A DNA stretch of 64,000 nucleotides from Dimorphilus gyrociliatus (GCA_904063045.1 CAJFCJ010000003.1:620001-684000), one strand, 5' to 3'; counted from the stretch's first letter, positions 26,498 to 38,848 are shown. The notes: a model not told the origin generated them from the letters alone. A program made the numbers and translations.

Positions 26498-28035
26498 CTG
26501 TTGACAAAAAGGTTAGTGTACGCACCGCCATTTTTTCTATGATTTCCGCTTGTCAAGTAACTTGAACACTTCAAATTGACTAAATATCATCTTAATGAGT
26601 GTTTCACGTATTTTATAACTGTTAAAACGACCGTATCAACAGTCTAGGCCAATTTAGGTCAGTTGACGCAGGCCAAAAGGGCATGAAGCGAAACAACCAG
26701 TTTATCGTTCAGTAAAACAGATGATTAAAGTTTGTTAGCTCCGTAACAAACGCAGGTTTAGTCCCAAATTAGTTTGAGATAATAAGATTTAAGAAAATGT
26801 GTCACTTACAAGTTTGTGCAAAATGTTGGGGATGGAAGATTTTAGATGACTTTTTCATAAAATGTTTCCTTGATTGGCCTTCGCTAGGGTTGACGGGATT
26901 GAATTGTTGAACAACAAACCGAAAGCTACGATTTGACCCTTGAACGCCTATTAAGTAATATTTTCCAGAATAGTAGTGTGCAGAGTTCGCTTTTCGAATT
27001 TTCCGCAGTTGATTTTTCTCGGGAAAATGACAGTTTGCTAAAAGAAAACTTTAAAAGCTAAAACCAGAGATTGTAGATACAACGAAGGCCGCCACCTATC
27101 AGTTGATTCAGAATGCCTTGTCCCAGGCTGAAAAAGTTTTTCGTCGTTAGGGGGCGCCACATTTAATCATAAAATTATAATATATTTCTATTGTCGAATT
27201 CTATAAGCCTCGTTTTGGTTGCGCGCTTTATCAAATACCGTGAGATAATTGGTTGGAATGCGTGTAAACTAAAACCAACAAACCAAATCTTTCTAAATCC
27301 AGGCCCTCTGGTCGTTTCAACCTCCTGACCTCAATTTATTAAAGTTTTTTTTATCTGGTTATGAAATCTAAACCCAAGAAAAATCGCCCCTAATGCCTTT
27401 ATTTGTCTTAATCTATATGTGAAATATTCGAGATATGATGCATGTATTTATTTCACAATAAGCTTTAATGTAGAAGTAAACATCTTGTATTTATGTTTGA
27501 TATTCTTATATCAAGAAAATGATAATAACAACATGATTAACAAAGGAATTCTTGTTAACTTTATATATAAATATTATATATACTGTATAACATATACAAA
27601 TACAGGTTAACTCTTTGTTGTATATATTTATCAATTTAATACAAACTCACCCAAAATTTCCATCATAAAACTATTAAATTTCACTTTAATTAAATAAAAA
27701 CAAAGCAAAACAAAGCTCAACAACTAACAAACAATAGCTTATTTAATATCAATTACACCGATAGATGGCATTTTGGCTTATGATTATTGTAATTATTTCT
27801 TAATTACGAACTATTTTCATCATTTTTCATCATTTACTTATATAAATAACAAAGATGTGGATAATTGAAGGAAATATTTAAATATATACATATTTATATA
27901 GTATATGTATATATGCTATATATAGAACAGAGAAATTTTTGAAAATGAAGTTTATTCAAGTAATTTTATCTTTTAAAACTCAGTAGGAACTATTTTAATG
28001 AATTTGTCAAGCAATTAAGTATAAATAGATTCTTC

Positions 28036-28066
<31 letters not shown>

Positions 28067-28071
28067 GTATA

Positions 28072-28103
<32 letters not shown>

Positions 28104-28191
28104 CAACACATGTCATGTTGCAATGTGATAATTACGATCTGAATCTAATTAGTTAATTTAATATTATAGAGTAGAGAAATCCCTTTATTCC
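26498..28191. other. Upstream region of the C2H2 gene and downstream of the coiled-coil gene
   Basis: No coding exon is supported. 26500-27180 is less AT-rich and may hold the promoter and 5' UTR of the C2H2 gene; CTCF-like GGTGGCGG and GGGGGCGCC words occur near 27088-27100 and 27147-27160, and AGATGGCA at 27763. 27840-28110 is dominated by TA repeats (28036-28062 and 28073-28101). Confidence 0.45.
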
Positions 28192-29137
28192 TCAAGTTGT
28201 GTCCAATGAATTATATTGGCTATAGTCTAACCTTTGCGATTGACCAATTACTCCGTTACATTGTAAGTAATGCTTCTGAAGGGAATCGATCATAAGAAAT
28301 CTTTTAGAACACATTTGACATTCGAATGAATAATCTGATAATGAATCATCTCCCAACATATCTCTACTAATACCGTCTTCTTCAGTTTCTATAGAAGACG
28401 ATTGATTTAATAAACTAGATCTAGACGTAGCTGTTATATTCACTTCTGATAGTAAATTGTATAATTGCGATTTAACTTGTTGACGAGTTTTAATTGGTGT
28501 AACAAGCTCTGTTGTAGCTTTATTTATTTGACATATTCTTTGAAGTTTTTTTGTAAATTCAATAATCTTTACTTTATAGCGTAAATTTTCATTTTCAATA
28601 GTTCTTATAAAATCATCCTTTTCTTCAAGCTTCTTTTCATACCTTTCTGCTATATTTGAAAAGCATTCAAATATCTTTGAAGTATAACCGTTTTTTTTAA
28701 ATGAATGACTTTTTGCGATCTCATTATGACCTTTGATATGACTTAATCCGTCCTCATTCCCAGCCAGTTGATACAGTTCAATGGTCAAAGCTGAGAGCTG
28801 TGAATTGAACGATTTCAATTCCTTCTTTAAATCATTATTTTCGTCTGCTAAAGATTTTAATTCGTTATCTTTCTTTTCGAGAATATTGATTAATTTTATA
28901 ATTGATTGGTTATTTGTCCCCATTTCCTCATCTAATTTTGAGTTAATATTGGAAAATTCGTTCGGATCATTAAAATCACTGAAAAATAAGGAATTATCTT
29001 TAAAAAATTAGTTCTTTAGCACTCCAATACTCGGACGAAAATATAGACATTTAACTTATTCATTGAGTAATAACGTATCGAATGATTTGTTTTATAAAAT
29101 AAATGCAATATTACCTTGTACCTTCTATATTCGACAT
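28192..29137 (-). CDS. Coiled-coil protein with C-terminal C2HC-type zinc finger
   Basis: Two exons, 29115-29137 (only 23 nt, MSNIEGT plus two bases) and 28192-28978, phases matching, 269 residues. The body is predicted coiled coil by composition: long runs of Lys, Glu, Asn and Leu with heptad-like spacing (IIKLINILEKKDNELKSL and following, and a second block around YEKKLEEKDDFIRTI). Near the C-terminus is one finger-like motif, FECQMCSKRF with a His and Cys (KHYLQC) at C2HC spacing, followed by a Tyr/Ser/Gln tail. The layout of coiled coil plus one terminal finger resembles adaptor proteins of the CALCOCO/TAX1BP1 kind, but I see no diagnostic sequence and do not assign it. The gene is head-to-head with the repeat protein at 30.3 kb. 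Confidence 0.8.
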
Positions 29138-30298
29138 ATTTTTAAAATTGTATCTTCCTTTTAAAATAAGGCAAAGAGAAAAAGCTTAATTATGATCAAT
29201 AAATTTTAAATGGTGAGAATATTACAAAAGTAAAACTTGGAAAACACACAAATTATGGCCTATATACATTCTTTTTTCGTACCATTTATAGAGTAAGAGT
29301 CAAAAGAAAATACTCTTCCAATACTCTTTTTATGATAAGAAAAAAGCTTATTGTTTTAATAATATTGTCATTCTTATATTTTTTATAATAGGCTATTTAT
29401 ACCACATAAAACATTTATTCTACATTTAATCAATTGCGATATCCTATTTTCTTTTTCATATTTTCGTTTTTGAATGGTTTTTTTTTCATAATTTCTAGTT
29501 TTACATTAATGAATTTCTTTTAAAATAGTTCTACTTTCATTATTAATAAAAAACTTGTATCCTACAATAGTCATTATTCGAGTTTTTTATGAGAAAATCA
29601 TGGAATATCTTTGCTTTTGACTAAAGTCTTTGGCTATATTCCGTAGCAGATGATAAAATGGCGTATTGAATTATAGGAGAGAGCTGATTGGCTGGATTTC
29701 GTTAGTTTTAAGATGTATATAGGCAACCACATACCTACATCGTCTGCTACGGTTGAAAGATACAATTTCGACAGATTAAACTTTAATCGCTTTGAAGTAG
29801 AATATATTAGAAAAGAAGCCAATAAAGGTTGGATATAAGTAATTAACATCGTTATTTAATACAATATACAAAAGTATCGTTTTATAATTAATAATGTCAT
29901 TTTTCGACATGAAAGGATAAATTAGTTCGTCTAAGCACTGTATTTTAAGAAATTTCTCATATAGATAGTACGCAAATCAAGTCAAGATAAATCGTTAGAA
30001 GAGCTAAAGACTTTTCTCTCAAATAGTGATAATTAATTAAGAACAAACGATGCGCACCTGATTTATTTGTTTCCATGGAAACTAGTTGAATCGATTATCA
30101 AAAGAAAAAAAAAGTTTCATGTGGTTGTCATTTGGCTTTTTAGATTTCTCAAGCTTTCATCCTCGTTTGAGAGCAAAGATTTTTCATTGGAAAGAGTACC
30201 TAAAGTAACTTCAATCAGTAGTCGTTTATTCGATCTGCAGCAACATTTTCCTTTATCATTGTTTTACATAATTTCGCTACTCTGCTCAATAGCTAAAT
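29138..30298. promoter_or_regulatory. Divergent intergenic region
   Basis: About 1.2 kb between two divergent genes, presumably containing both promoters. It carries a 112 bp inverted-repeat element (29641-29752), described separately. No coding exon is supported; the open frames over this element are in unspliced AT-rich DNA. Confidence 0.45.
29641..29752. repeat. Short inverted-repeat element, possible MITE
   Basis: CCGTAGCAGATGAT at 29641-29654 recurs inverted as ATCGTCTGCTACGG at 29739-29752, with one mismatch in 14 bases. The 112 bp unit is less AT-rich than its flanks. I see no clear target-site duplication, so mobility is only a possibility. Confidence 0.5.
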
Positions 30299-32192
30299 AT
30301 GCCGGGAGCTCCTGGCCAACCCCCAACTCCAACTCTTCATCCAAGAACCAGACCAGAAGCGAACGAATGGGCTCTTAAAATGAGGAAAACAAATGACTGG
30401 TTTAGACACGATGGAGGAAATGTAGAAGAAAGAAAAAGATTACCTAGAAAATTACAAAGCGAAAAAGCTCACGAAATTGCGGATAAAGCCAGAGGTACGT
30501 GTCAAATAATGTAATAGAAAGTTCAATAGAGTGTCATGAAAGGAATAAATAGCTGCGTTTCTTAAATCTATATAATTATATATCCTCTGAGAGATGTTAA
30601 TTACCAAAACGACGCTTTACTTTGGTTTTATTTTACAATAAATGATAAAGGAGAAGAGAAATACCTGAGTTTTAAGACATGTATATGCTATTTTATAAAA
30701 AAATTGTAAATAAAAAGATGCTCATGACATATGAACAAAAGAATCGTGAAGATAGAGAGAAGAGGATGAAATTTTTATAAATAGCTGATGCAACATTTTT
30801 CAGAAACGAAATCTCTTTGAAGGAAATTTCCTTTTTTTTGCCTTTTTTGCCTTTTTAATCATACATTTCCTTTGACGTTTCTCTTAACAGGTATGGCTGA
30901 TGAATGGTTTACTCACAATGCAAATGGCTCAGCGGTAAAACCAAGAAAATCTCGATGTCCCAGTGCCGAATCTTTAAGAAATTCGAAAATGAACGGTGAA
31001 TCGTCCAAGTGGTTTAAATTTGATGAAAACAAAAATTATCATACACCTAGGGCAAAACATCGTTTAACCGAATCGTCAGCGTTTGAAATTAAAGAAAAAG
31101 CTAAAGGTCAGAGTGATCAATGGTACAAACACGAACATAAGAATCCTGAAGAAGTTTTTACTAAGCATCGAAGTCCTTCGAAGGCTTGTAAAGATAACTT
31201 GGATAAGATGAGGGCTAGTTCAGATTGGTATGTACACGGAGATAAAGTTAATCAAGTCGTTCATTACGAAAAACATAGACTTACTGATGTAAACGGTAAG
31301 TTTAAGGCCTATATTTTGTCGCATTTCCTGACTCGATACAAATTTCTTTTATTTATCAGCTGAAGATTATCTTCAAAGAAACAAGCATGGATCTGTGTCC
31401 CAATGGTTTACTCATGATCACGACGATGACATCGATGAACAACCATACAACTCATCTTTCAGTAAAGGAAACATAGTAATAAAGAGATATCTACATGATC
31501 TTTATCATTACTAATGAAACATATCATTTCAGGATTCGGAAGATTGGTTTAATCACGAAAACGCACCTAAATCTATACCGAAGTCTAAAAGACAAGTCTC
31601 GGAAATGGATAGCGTTCTAAAACAAGATGGTAAAAGTGATCCTTTTTACAAAGAGTATGTCTCTAGAGTAAAACCGGAAGCTAGAGAATGGGCAGAGAGA
31701 AACGTCAAAGGCTTAATGGAGAAATTGATTGTGCATGACCCGGAAGCCAATCCAGCACCTCCAGCAGCAGCTAGAGTTGTAAAGCCAGAAGCTAAAAAAA
31801 CATATGAGATGAGCAAAGGTGTTATGAGTAGTTTGTTGGAAGGACACCCGTCTCAGGCCATTAAAAAGAATAACGTAGGAAGAAGTGTCAAACCAGAAGC
31901 TGCAGATACGGCGGAGAAACACGCCGGTGGAGGCATGAGAAAGGTATTTGCTAATAGACCTGCAACACCCGGTAGAAATGGTGGAGCAGCAAGAGCAATT
32001 CCACCAGAAGCTCGTGATTGGGCCGAGAGAAACAAAGGGACTGTAGGGCAGGTTCTTAATCAAAGCACCGACTTCACACTAGCAGGAAAGCCAGCTCCAA
32101 AGTTAGCTTCTAATAGTGGAAGACAAATTGCTATGAAACATAGAGGAACAGCTGGTCCTCTAATATTTAGTCAACCCGTATCAGTACAATGA
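30299..32192 (+). CDS. Repeat protein of unknown function
   Basis: Four exons, 30299-30494, 30891-31295, 31360-31475 and 31533-32192, GT-AG with consistent phases, 458 residues. There is no signal peptide or membrane span. It is hydrophilic and built of about 12 degenerate units spaced roughly 25-40 residues apart. The N-terminal half uses a unit ending in Asp/Glu-Trp-Phe/Tyr-x-His-Asp/Glu, for example TNDWFRHD, ADEWFTHN, SDQWYKHE, SSDWYVHG, VSQWFTHD and SEDWFNHE. The C-terminal half uses a related unit without the WFxH end: PEAREWAERNVKGLM, PEAKKTYEMSKGVM, PEAADTAEKHAGGGM and PEARDWAERNKGTV. The shared core is PEA followed by a short helix and Gly. I do not recognise the family; such units could suit a scaffold or a filament- or microtubule-binding protein, which is speculation. 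Confidence 0.85.
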
Positions 32193-32413
32193 ATTTTTGT
32201 CAATAATCATGCTGATTTTAGAATCAATTATACACTCTATATGCATAATTCTTGAATTAATAAATTTCAGCATTACTTTACTATGTGCATTAACAACAAA
32301 AAAATAAAAAGAAAACTGTTAGAGGTAATTGAAAGAAGCATTTCCGGTTTAAAATCTTTTTAAATATTGAATGTAGTAAAACAAATGACGAAGTTGTGTT
32401 GTATAAAGTAAAA

Positions 32414-32432
32414 AATAAAGTTTTGTTTTATT
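32414..32432. terminator. Overlapping convergent poly(A) signals
   Basis: AATAAA on the plus strand at 32414-32419 suits the repeat-protein gene, and TTTATT at 32427-32432 reads AATAAA on the minus strand and suits the alpha-galactosidase gene. The two 3' ends therefore probably meet or overlap here. An earlier plus-strand AATAAA lies at 32259-32264. Confidence 0.55.
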
Positions 32433-32549
32433 AAAAAAAAAAAGTGAAGAAATTGTCCGTTTATAGAATTGTTTCTTAGTTTTGCTAGGTGAGTAAAAAG
32501 CTTCATTATAAGTCATACGTTTAAAATTGATATAAAATATTCATGGTAT

Positions 32550-34153
32550 TCAAGGTAAGACTTGAGCGTGTAAAAATAAGACACCGGTTGGATTAACTTC
32601 ACCATTTAGGGTATACCAAGGTTTGTATATACCATAACCGAAGCTTTTTCCTTCAAATACTTCAGTGAAGTTCCACCTTGCTCTCCAAACAAAGCCCAAG
32701 TCTGAGAGTTTATAAGATATTCTTTTTGGACCACCGGCAATATTTTCATACGTTATGGCCAGAGCGTAACTTCCGACTGGAGATATCTCTTTTCTCCAAA
32801 CCCTTACTTGACCATCAACCCTTATCTGATAGCCCATTTTACCAAGAGGATCTTGGTTTATTGATATAGCTAATTTGTTCAACAATATATCACGGGATGC
32901 TTTATTCATTTGCCTTACATCGGCTGAAATGTAGAGAGGAGCTGATACAATGCACCAGAGTGCCATCTGTAGTTTTTCCTGATTGAAGCTTAGACCAAAA
33001 TTTCCAATTACTAGCTATTTATGGAAAATAGAAATGACTACGTTATAATAAGATTAAAAGCTTAATCGACAAATTAAATTAACCTGGTCTGGATCATTCC
33101 ATTTCCCAGGTCCAGTAATATTTGATAAAGTCCTGCTATGGTCACCTAAAAACTTCATTGTTTGGTGAATAGAAGTCCACTCATCTTCAATATCGTTATA
33201 AGTTCTAAAAGCGTTGCACGTTTCGGCCACAAGTCTCATATCAACCTAAAAAGCAAATTGTGATTATATTCTCACTGTCCTGGGAGATTTTAATAACAAA
33301 CTTGTGAAACATATGATGGCCATTCGCAAAAGTATAAAATATGTCTTCCTGTTGCATTAAGAGCCTTCTTCATATCGATATAGACTAATAGAAACAATTG
33401 CAGATAAAAATATGAGTATGGCAGTTAACGAAATGGATATATTAAGTAATATATACATTACCATGATTGTAAGCGCTCTTTGAAGGCATAAAACATCCAT
33501 CAAACTTTAACATATCAACCTTTAAGAGTAAATCGCTATAATTATCAATATTGCTAGTGTTTTAAATGTGAAATATATTACTTTCCAATTAGCAAATGTT
33601 TTAGCATCTTGATCAATATGCCCCCAACTTCCTGGGTATCTTTGACAAGTCATATTACCAGGGTCTTGATATATTCCAAATTTTAGATCTTTATTATGTA
33701 AATAATCAGCTAAAGCGGGAATACCGCTAGGAAATCTAGTTCTATTTGCTACCAATTGTCCGGAATGGTCTCGTTTCATTTCAAGCCAGCAGTCATCGAT
33801 GCTTACATATTTGTAGCCAGCCTCCTTAAAACCGTACTTAACTAGAGCATCAGCGGTACTCTTAATTAGATTTTCACTGTTAAATAATAGATATATAACT
33901 ACATTTCTTGAAAAATTATAAAGTTCCACTTTTAGAAGAATAAATAATAGAATTAAAGGAAAAAGACAAATAAAAAATGTTATAATAATAACCTTATACA
34001 ATCGTTTGGATAATTTACGCAATCTATATTGCACATGAATCTTTCCCAAGACATCCAACCCATTGGTGGAAGTTTAGCTAAGCCGTTATCTAATCCATCA
34101 ATTTTCCACAACAAAAAACACAAAGCAAAGATAATCTTTACGAGTCCTTTCAT
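32550..34153 (-). CDS. GLA: Lysosomal alpha-galactosidase (GH27)
   Basis: Removes terminal alpha-galactose from glycolipids and glycoproteins in the lysosome. Exons in transcript order: 33993-34153, 33582-33876, 33462-33519, 33302-33384, 33084-33245, 32550-33014, all GT-AG with agreeing phases, 407 residues. It has a signal peptide followed by the GH27 opening [12 protein letters not shown]. The nucleophile Asp lies in LKFDGC, the acid/base Asp in RTYND, and [18 protein letters not shown] and INQDPLG are family blocks. GH27 also contains alpha-N-acetylgalactosaminidase; human GLA has Glu and Leu in CEWPLY where NAGA has Ser and Ala in CSWPAY. Here the segment reads CEWPSY, so the discriminating Glu favours galactosidase while the second position is neither. 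In invertebrates one gene may represent both enzymes, so specificity is inferred. It is head-to-head with DNAJB11. Confidence 0.93.
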
Positions 34154-34790
34154 TTCCTTTATTATCGCTCAACTAAACAGTAAATTTTCATTAATATTGA
34201 ATTGCCTATGCAATACTAATCGTCTATTTTTTTCCTTATTTCAATATTATTTTGTAAATAAAAAATATTTACAAATTAGTTAAAATTACAGCCAGATTTT
34301 GGATAAAAGAAATTTTCTTGGTAAATATTATCCCTTTAATATAACAACTAGTACTTCCCACTTTAGTTAAAATGTCTAAAAAGTTAAAGTGATTAAAATA
34401 AATATATCTTTACAAATTAGTTTATAAGCGTAATTGAATAATTTTTCTTTTCTCTATGAATAGAAAACTTTCAAAGCGAAACTTAACTAAATAATTAAAC
34501 AAAAATTACAAAAAATACGGTAAGTACAGGAAATATTTAATTTTAATTGAATTATTAATAAAGATATATCTTTTAGATTGCCAGTAGTAGTTTATCTAAA
34601 AAAGTTGAGATGGATTTTTGGTTAAAAACAACCGGGAGTAAACAAATTTAAATATTCTTTTTAGAACAAACACTAGTTTGCGCAATGATTAGTACAAATT
34701 GTTTATAAATAAAGCAACAGATGTCACTTGTAAACAATATCCCATAATGCATCCTACACTTGCGTGGCACAAACCGGAACCAAAACTATC
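34154..34790. promoter_or_regulatory. Divergent promoter region, GLA and DNAJB11
   Basis: 637 bp between two divergent start codons, AT-rich and without another gene. Just upstream of the DNAJB11 start is TTGCGTGGCAC, whose CGTGG core matches half of an ER-stress element (CCACG on the other strand). No CCAAT at the required distance was found, so ER-stress control is not shown. Confidence 0.4.
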
Positions 34791-36490
34791 ATGCGTAACT
34801 TACCGATATTAGTTGTTTTGTATTTTATAGTGGCTATTTCAATTGTTTGTTGTGGGTAAGAACATTTAGCGTGATATTTAAAATGAACTTTTCATTTGTG
34901 TTTAAAGAATCTTTAAATTAATTAATTTTTCAAAGTTATTAGGAGAGATTTCCTAATTTCATCAAGTTTATTTATTTCATTTTTCCTAGCCGCGACTTCT
35001 ACAAAATCTTAGGAGTTAATCGAGATGCGACAACTCACCAAATAAAACGGGCATACAGAAAATTAGCTAAAGAATGGCATCCTGACAAAAATAAGGATGA
35101 TCCAACAGCTGAGGAAAAATTCAAAAACTTAGGAGCAGCTTATGAGGTATAGTACATTCATAAATAATTAGAGGAAGTTAAATTAATATATATATACTTT
35201 CTTAACTTAGGTTTTAGCTGATACAGAGAAGAGAAAAGTTTACGATAGACATGGTGAAGAAGGATTAAGTAAACAAGGTCACGACGATGGTTTTGATCCA
35301 TTTTCAAAGTAAAATCAAAAATAACTTGTTAAATATTGATAAAGTGATAAATTTAATTATTTATAGTTTTTTCGGCGAGAACTTTGGTTTCAATTTTGGT
35401 GGAGGAAGAGAGAGAGATAATGAAACTCCAAGAGGCGGAGATCTCGTAGTAGATTTAGAAGTATCCTTGGAAGAGTTGTTTAGTGGTAATTTCGTGGAGG
35501 TAAGAAATATATCTTTACGTCGCAAATAGTTTTCAAATTGTTATTTAAAATGTCTATTTGTCTAATTTCTTCCTCGTAATATAGATAGTAAGGTATAAAC
35601 CTGTAGCCAAACCTACCTCAGGAACAAGACAATGTAATTGTAGACAAGAGATGCAAACTATACCTTTAGGCCCAGGCCGATTTCAAATGGTGCAAAAGCA
35701 AGTTTGTGACGATTGCCCAAATTATAAGTAAGTTCAAGTAGTAAAAAACACAAGGGCATAGTTTTAATATATTTTTAATAATAAAAAAAGAATGGTTGCT
35801 GAAGAAAAACTGTTAGAAGTTGAAATTGAACCGGGCATGGTTGACGGTCATTTGTATCCATTTGTTGCTGAAGGTGAACCACACATTGATGGTGAACCAG
35901 GAGATTTGAAATTTAAAATTGTGCAAATGAAGTATGATTTCATTTTGTTTCGCTATATACGAAGTCATTACAATGTTATATATTTCTTGTAGACATCCCA
36001 AATTTGAAAGAAGAGGAGACGACCTGTATACAAATATTACTATTTCTCTACAAGACGCGTTAATAGGATTTGAAACTGAGATAACTCATTTAGACGGTCA
36101 TAAAGTTAAACTTGTTAGAGATAAAATTACTTGGCCAGGAGCTCGTATGAGAAAGAAGGACGAAGGAATGCCTAACTACGACAATAATAATGTTAAGGGC
36201 ACCTTATTCATTACATTCGATGTAGAATTTCCAAAGAAGGGTTTAACCACCGAAGAAAGACAAAGTAAGCTGCAAAAAAATTCACCTAAATTCATATTTT
36301 CACTCTTTTGAGGTCTCAAAGATAAATCAATAAATAAGTAATAAATAAAGTCCTCAGCCTCATTGAGTGATTATATCTTTCAGTTGGATTGTTAACATAT
36401 TTAATCCTTGTATTTTTTTTTTCAGGTATAAAAACAATACTGCAACAATCTTCAAAACAGACTATTTACAATGGTTTGCAAGGATATTAG
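34791..36490 (+). CDS. DNAJB11: DnaJ homologue subfamily B member 11 (ERdj3)
   Basis: ER-luminal Hsp40 co-chaperone that binds unfolded clients and stimulates BiP ATPase. Eight exons: 34791-34855, 34990-35146, 35211-35308, 35367-35499, 35585-35727, 35791-35931, 35993-36264, 36426-36490, all GT-AG with matching phases, 357 residues (vertebrate ERdj3 is about the same). Exon 1 is a hydrophobic signal peptide. The J domain begins RDFYKILGV and keeps the HPD motif ([10 protein letters not shown]). A Gly/Phe-rich linker, [13 protein letters not shown], follows. The client-binding region has the two Cys pairs of the family (CNCRQEM and CDDCPN), plus [20 protein letters not shown] and [14 protein letters not shown]. 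It ends NGLQGY without KDEL, as ERdj3 does. Introns are 51-160 bp. Confidence in identity is very high. Confidence 0.97.
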
Positions 36491-36670
36491 TTAATGTTGT
36501 TTAATAAGTTATTTTTCCTCTATAATTTGAGGGATGGTTGTTCTCCAGCCATGTGTCATTGAAACCGCCAACATTATTTTTTTTTCATCGTAATAATGTT
36601 TTGTTTTTCAAATTTTCCTCTAGGCCCAAAATGGTTAGAGTTTAGGCAATTATTAATTATTAAATTCTCT

Positions 36671-38528
36671 TTAATGTCTAATAGAGACCATTTTTGTTCT
36701 TGATTTTTTACTTCTTCTTACACTGTCATTGTCACTCACGTCTGAATCTTTCGTCGTTATACTCTCCTCATCAAAGCAAACCGTTTTTTTTGTTTTATGG
36801 ACGGAAGCTTCAACTTGTGTTTGAAAAGCTCTAGATATAATTTCTTGTCTTCTGGTAAGCTTTTTCGGTTTGCTTACAACTTCTTCCTTTGATGGAGGTA
36901 CAAAATCTTCATCATCCGAATCATCACATCTTTCTTGTTTGTGGCTCAAAATTTCGTGTAGCTCATCGTCGGAAACTTTCGAAAAAAATGAAAATGGGCT
37001 GTTTATTTCGTATTACCAAAAATCTCTAACAACTTTTAATTGTACGTGAGATTTGAATAACTAATAAACAATTGAACGAAGGAGTAAAAAAAAAACAATA
37101 AATCTTACAGTTAATATCGTCAATATCAGCGTTCTCATCTAAGCTCTGGCCCGGGTTGATAGTTTTCCATTTATCGAACTTTTCCATACTCCTGTAATAT
37201 TCGTAATTAAATAATCACATTTCAATAATCAATAGAAATAAAAGTACAAACGCTACTAAGTTATCATAGAATTTTTGAGAGGAGTAGGATATTGAAAATG
37301 TATCCCTTTTCAATGCTAAATCCATTCTATGGGCGTGATAACTATCTAGTATTCCTTTATAATAATCAAGATCTTCATTTGCGACGCCAACTTTTTCCAA
37401 AATTGGTTTATCTTCTTCAGGAGCAGAAGCGGGATTGTTTATTTCAAGTTCTTTAAATATACTTTTACCAAATCTAATAGAAAAATACGGTAGACCCTGA
37501 GGAGGTAAAAAGTAGTTTCCTTTATAATATACAATAGAATAGATAAGAAATAAAAAAAGCGCTTACAATTGATTCCTTTACTACAAAATCAAAGGCTTGC
37601 AGAGTTTGCATTTTTCTAAAACAATAATAAACGTCATATTGTCCAGTTTGTAATGAATGGTCGGACAAGTCTTTAAAGTATTCAAATTTCTCCATTGTAA
37701 TAGGAATTCTAACTTTCGGTAAACATACTTGAACATTGAACAGGCAATATAAGCAATATAATACAGCAACCACTTTTAAGACTTCAGCATTATCCAGCAT
37801 AGATAAAACTCTAAAATAGCTAATTAGTGTTGTTACTCTCACCATCTTATAAGATGATTTTTGAAAAAATATTGTATGGAAGTTTTGCTCATTCCATATA
37901 GTGAGGAAGTTTTGAAATCTTAATTCTCCAATATTAACGAAACCTCTTATTAAAGATCGTAAGTCCTTTTCTAAACCTCTAGCCAATAGCACAAGAATAG
38001 CATCTTCCAACTGTAGAAAGTCTAAAGACTTGCATTTATCTAGAAATAAAATAAAATTAATAGAAACATTTTTCTGTCATTAAGTTAAAACAAGGAAAGA
38101 ATCGAGAGTAAGCCTTTCAATTTCTATTTTAACTAGCTAAATAAACCCAACGTGGATCAGTTCTTGAAATAGAACACCAATTAATAATATTCACTATAAA
38201 AGTACAGGTGGCGCTTCGCAAGAGCAATATCAATTATTGCACATGTTCAAACAGGGAAAGTTTAAACAGAGTTCTCCCTTAACCTACCAATACTAGCTTC
38301 AGCTGACAATTGCACACTCTCTAACTTAATAAAAGTTCACACTAGGTAATGCTCGCTTTATAAAAATGACTTGATGGGAAAAAGAAAAAGGTTTTAATCG
38401 AAAAGAGGAATAATAATACCTCTGTCATCATTTTCATGCAACTCCAAGGCTGTTTTTAAATGGGATCGCTTTTTTGGTTTTACCTCATCACCCAAGACAT
38501 CGTCGAGAATACCCGTAATTCCAAACAT
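36671..38528 (-). CDS. SNAPC1: snRNA-activating protein complex subunit 1 (SNAP43)
   Basis: Subunit of SNAPc, which binds the proximal sequence element of snRNA genes and recruits Pol II or Pol III. Exons in transcript order: 38420-38528, 37567-38039, 37257-37496, 37109-37178, 36671-36975, 398 residues. Recognised by the N-terminal SNAPC1 domain: RFQNFLTIWNEQNFHTIFF, LYCLYCLFNVQVCLPK, ITMEKF, and QYDVYYCFRKMQTLQAFDF. The C-terminal part is acidic then basic and Ser-rich (DDSDDEDFVPPS), as in vertebrates. There is an N-terminal extension of about 50 residues before the conserved domain. The fourth exon is least sure: the strong acceptor at 37192 (attacag) gives the wrong phase, so an AG at 37179 is used to keep frame. 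An in-frame Met further upstream (38585) exists, but MFGITG is preferred. Confidence 0.88.
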
Positions 38529-38848
38529 GATTACAATCTTCGCACTAACGTAAAATCGTAAAATCTTGGTTGAATGAATGCGCATGCGTGATCATTTGGC
38601 ACCAGGTGGCGTGAATAAACAACCGTATCCGCCATTATTGTTATTATCGTCCGGAATACGATGGATTTGAAAGCCGCTTTTCGCACACTATCGGCCCTTT
38701 AAAAACCGAATAAACGCGATGGTTTGGTAAGAATCGACATCGAAAACGGCAGAATTGGCATAAATTCCGGAAAGATTGGCAAAAACGGCCGAAAATCGGC
38801 GTTTCCAGCCGTGGACGAGTCAACTGGGACTTGACAGGGGTGTTCGGT
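38529..38848. promoter_or_regulatory. Bidirectional promoter of SNAPC1 and Enhancer of Polycomb
   Basis: Only 320 bp separate the two start codons. The stretch is GC-richer than its surroundings and lacks a TATA box. It holds a near-perfect NRF1 palindrome (TGCGCATGCGT, 38579-38589), a CAGGTGGCG word (38603-38611) and a CCGCCAT YY1-like word (about 38631). A full YY1 match (AATATGGCGGC on the minus strand) lies at about 39042-39052, just inside the first intron of the plus gene. NRF1 plus YY1 without TATA is typical of housekeeping promoters. Confidence 0.65.

Noticed and set aside
29634-29849. A 71-residue minus-strand frame
   Set aside because: It lies across the inverted-repeat element and resembles no protein family.
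34765-34775. Possible ER-stress element before DNAJB11
   Set aside because: Only the CGTGG half is present, and the CCAAT part at nine bases' spacing is missing.
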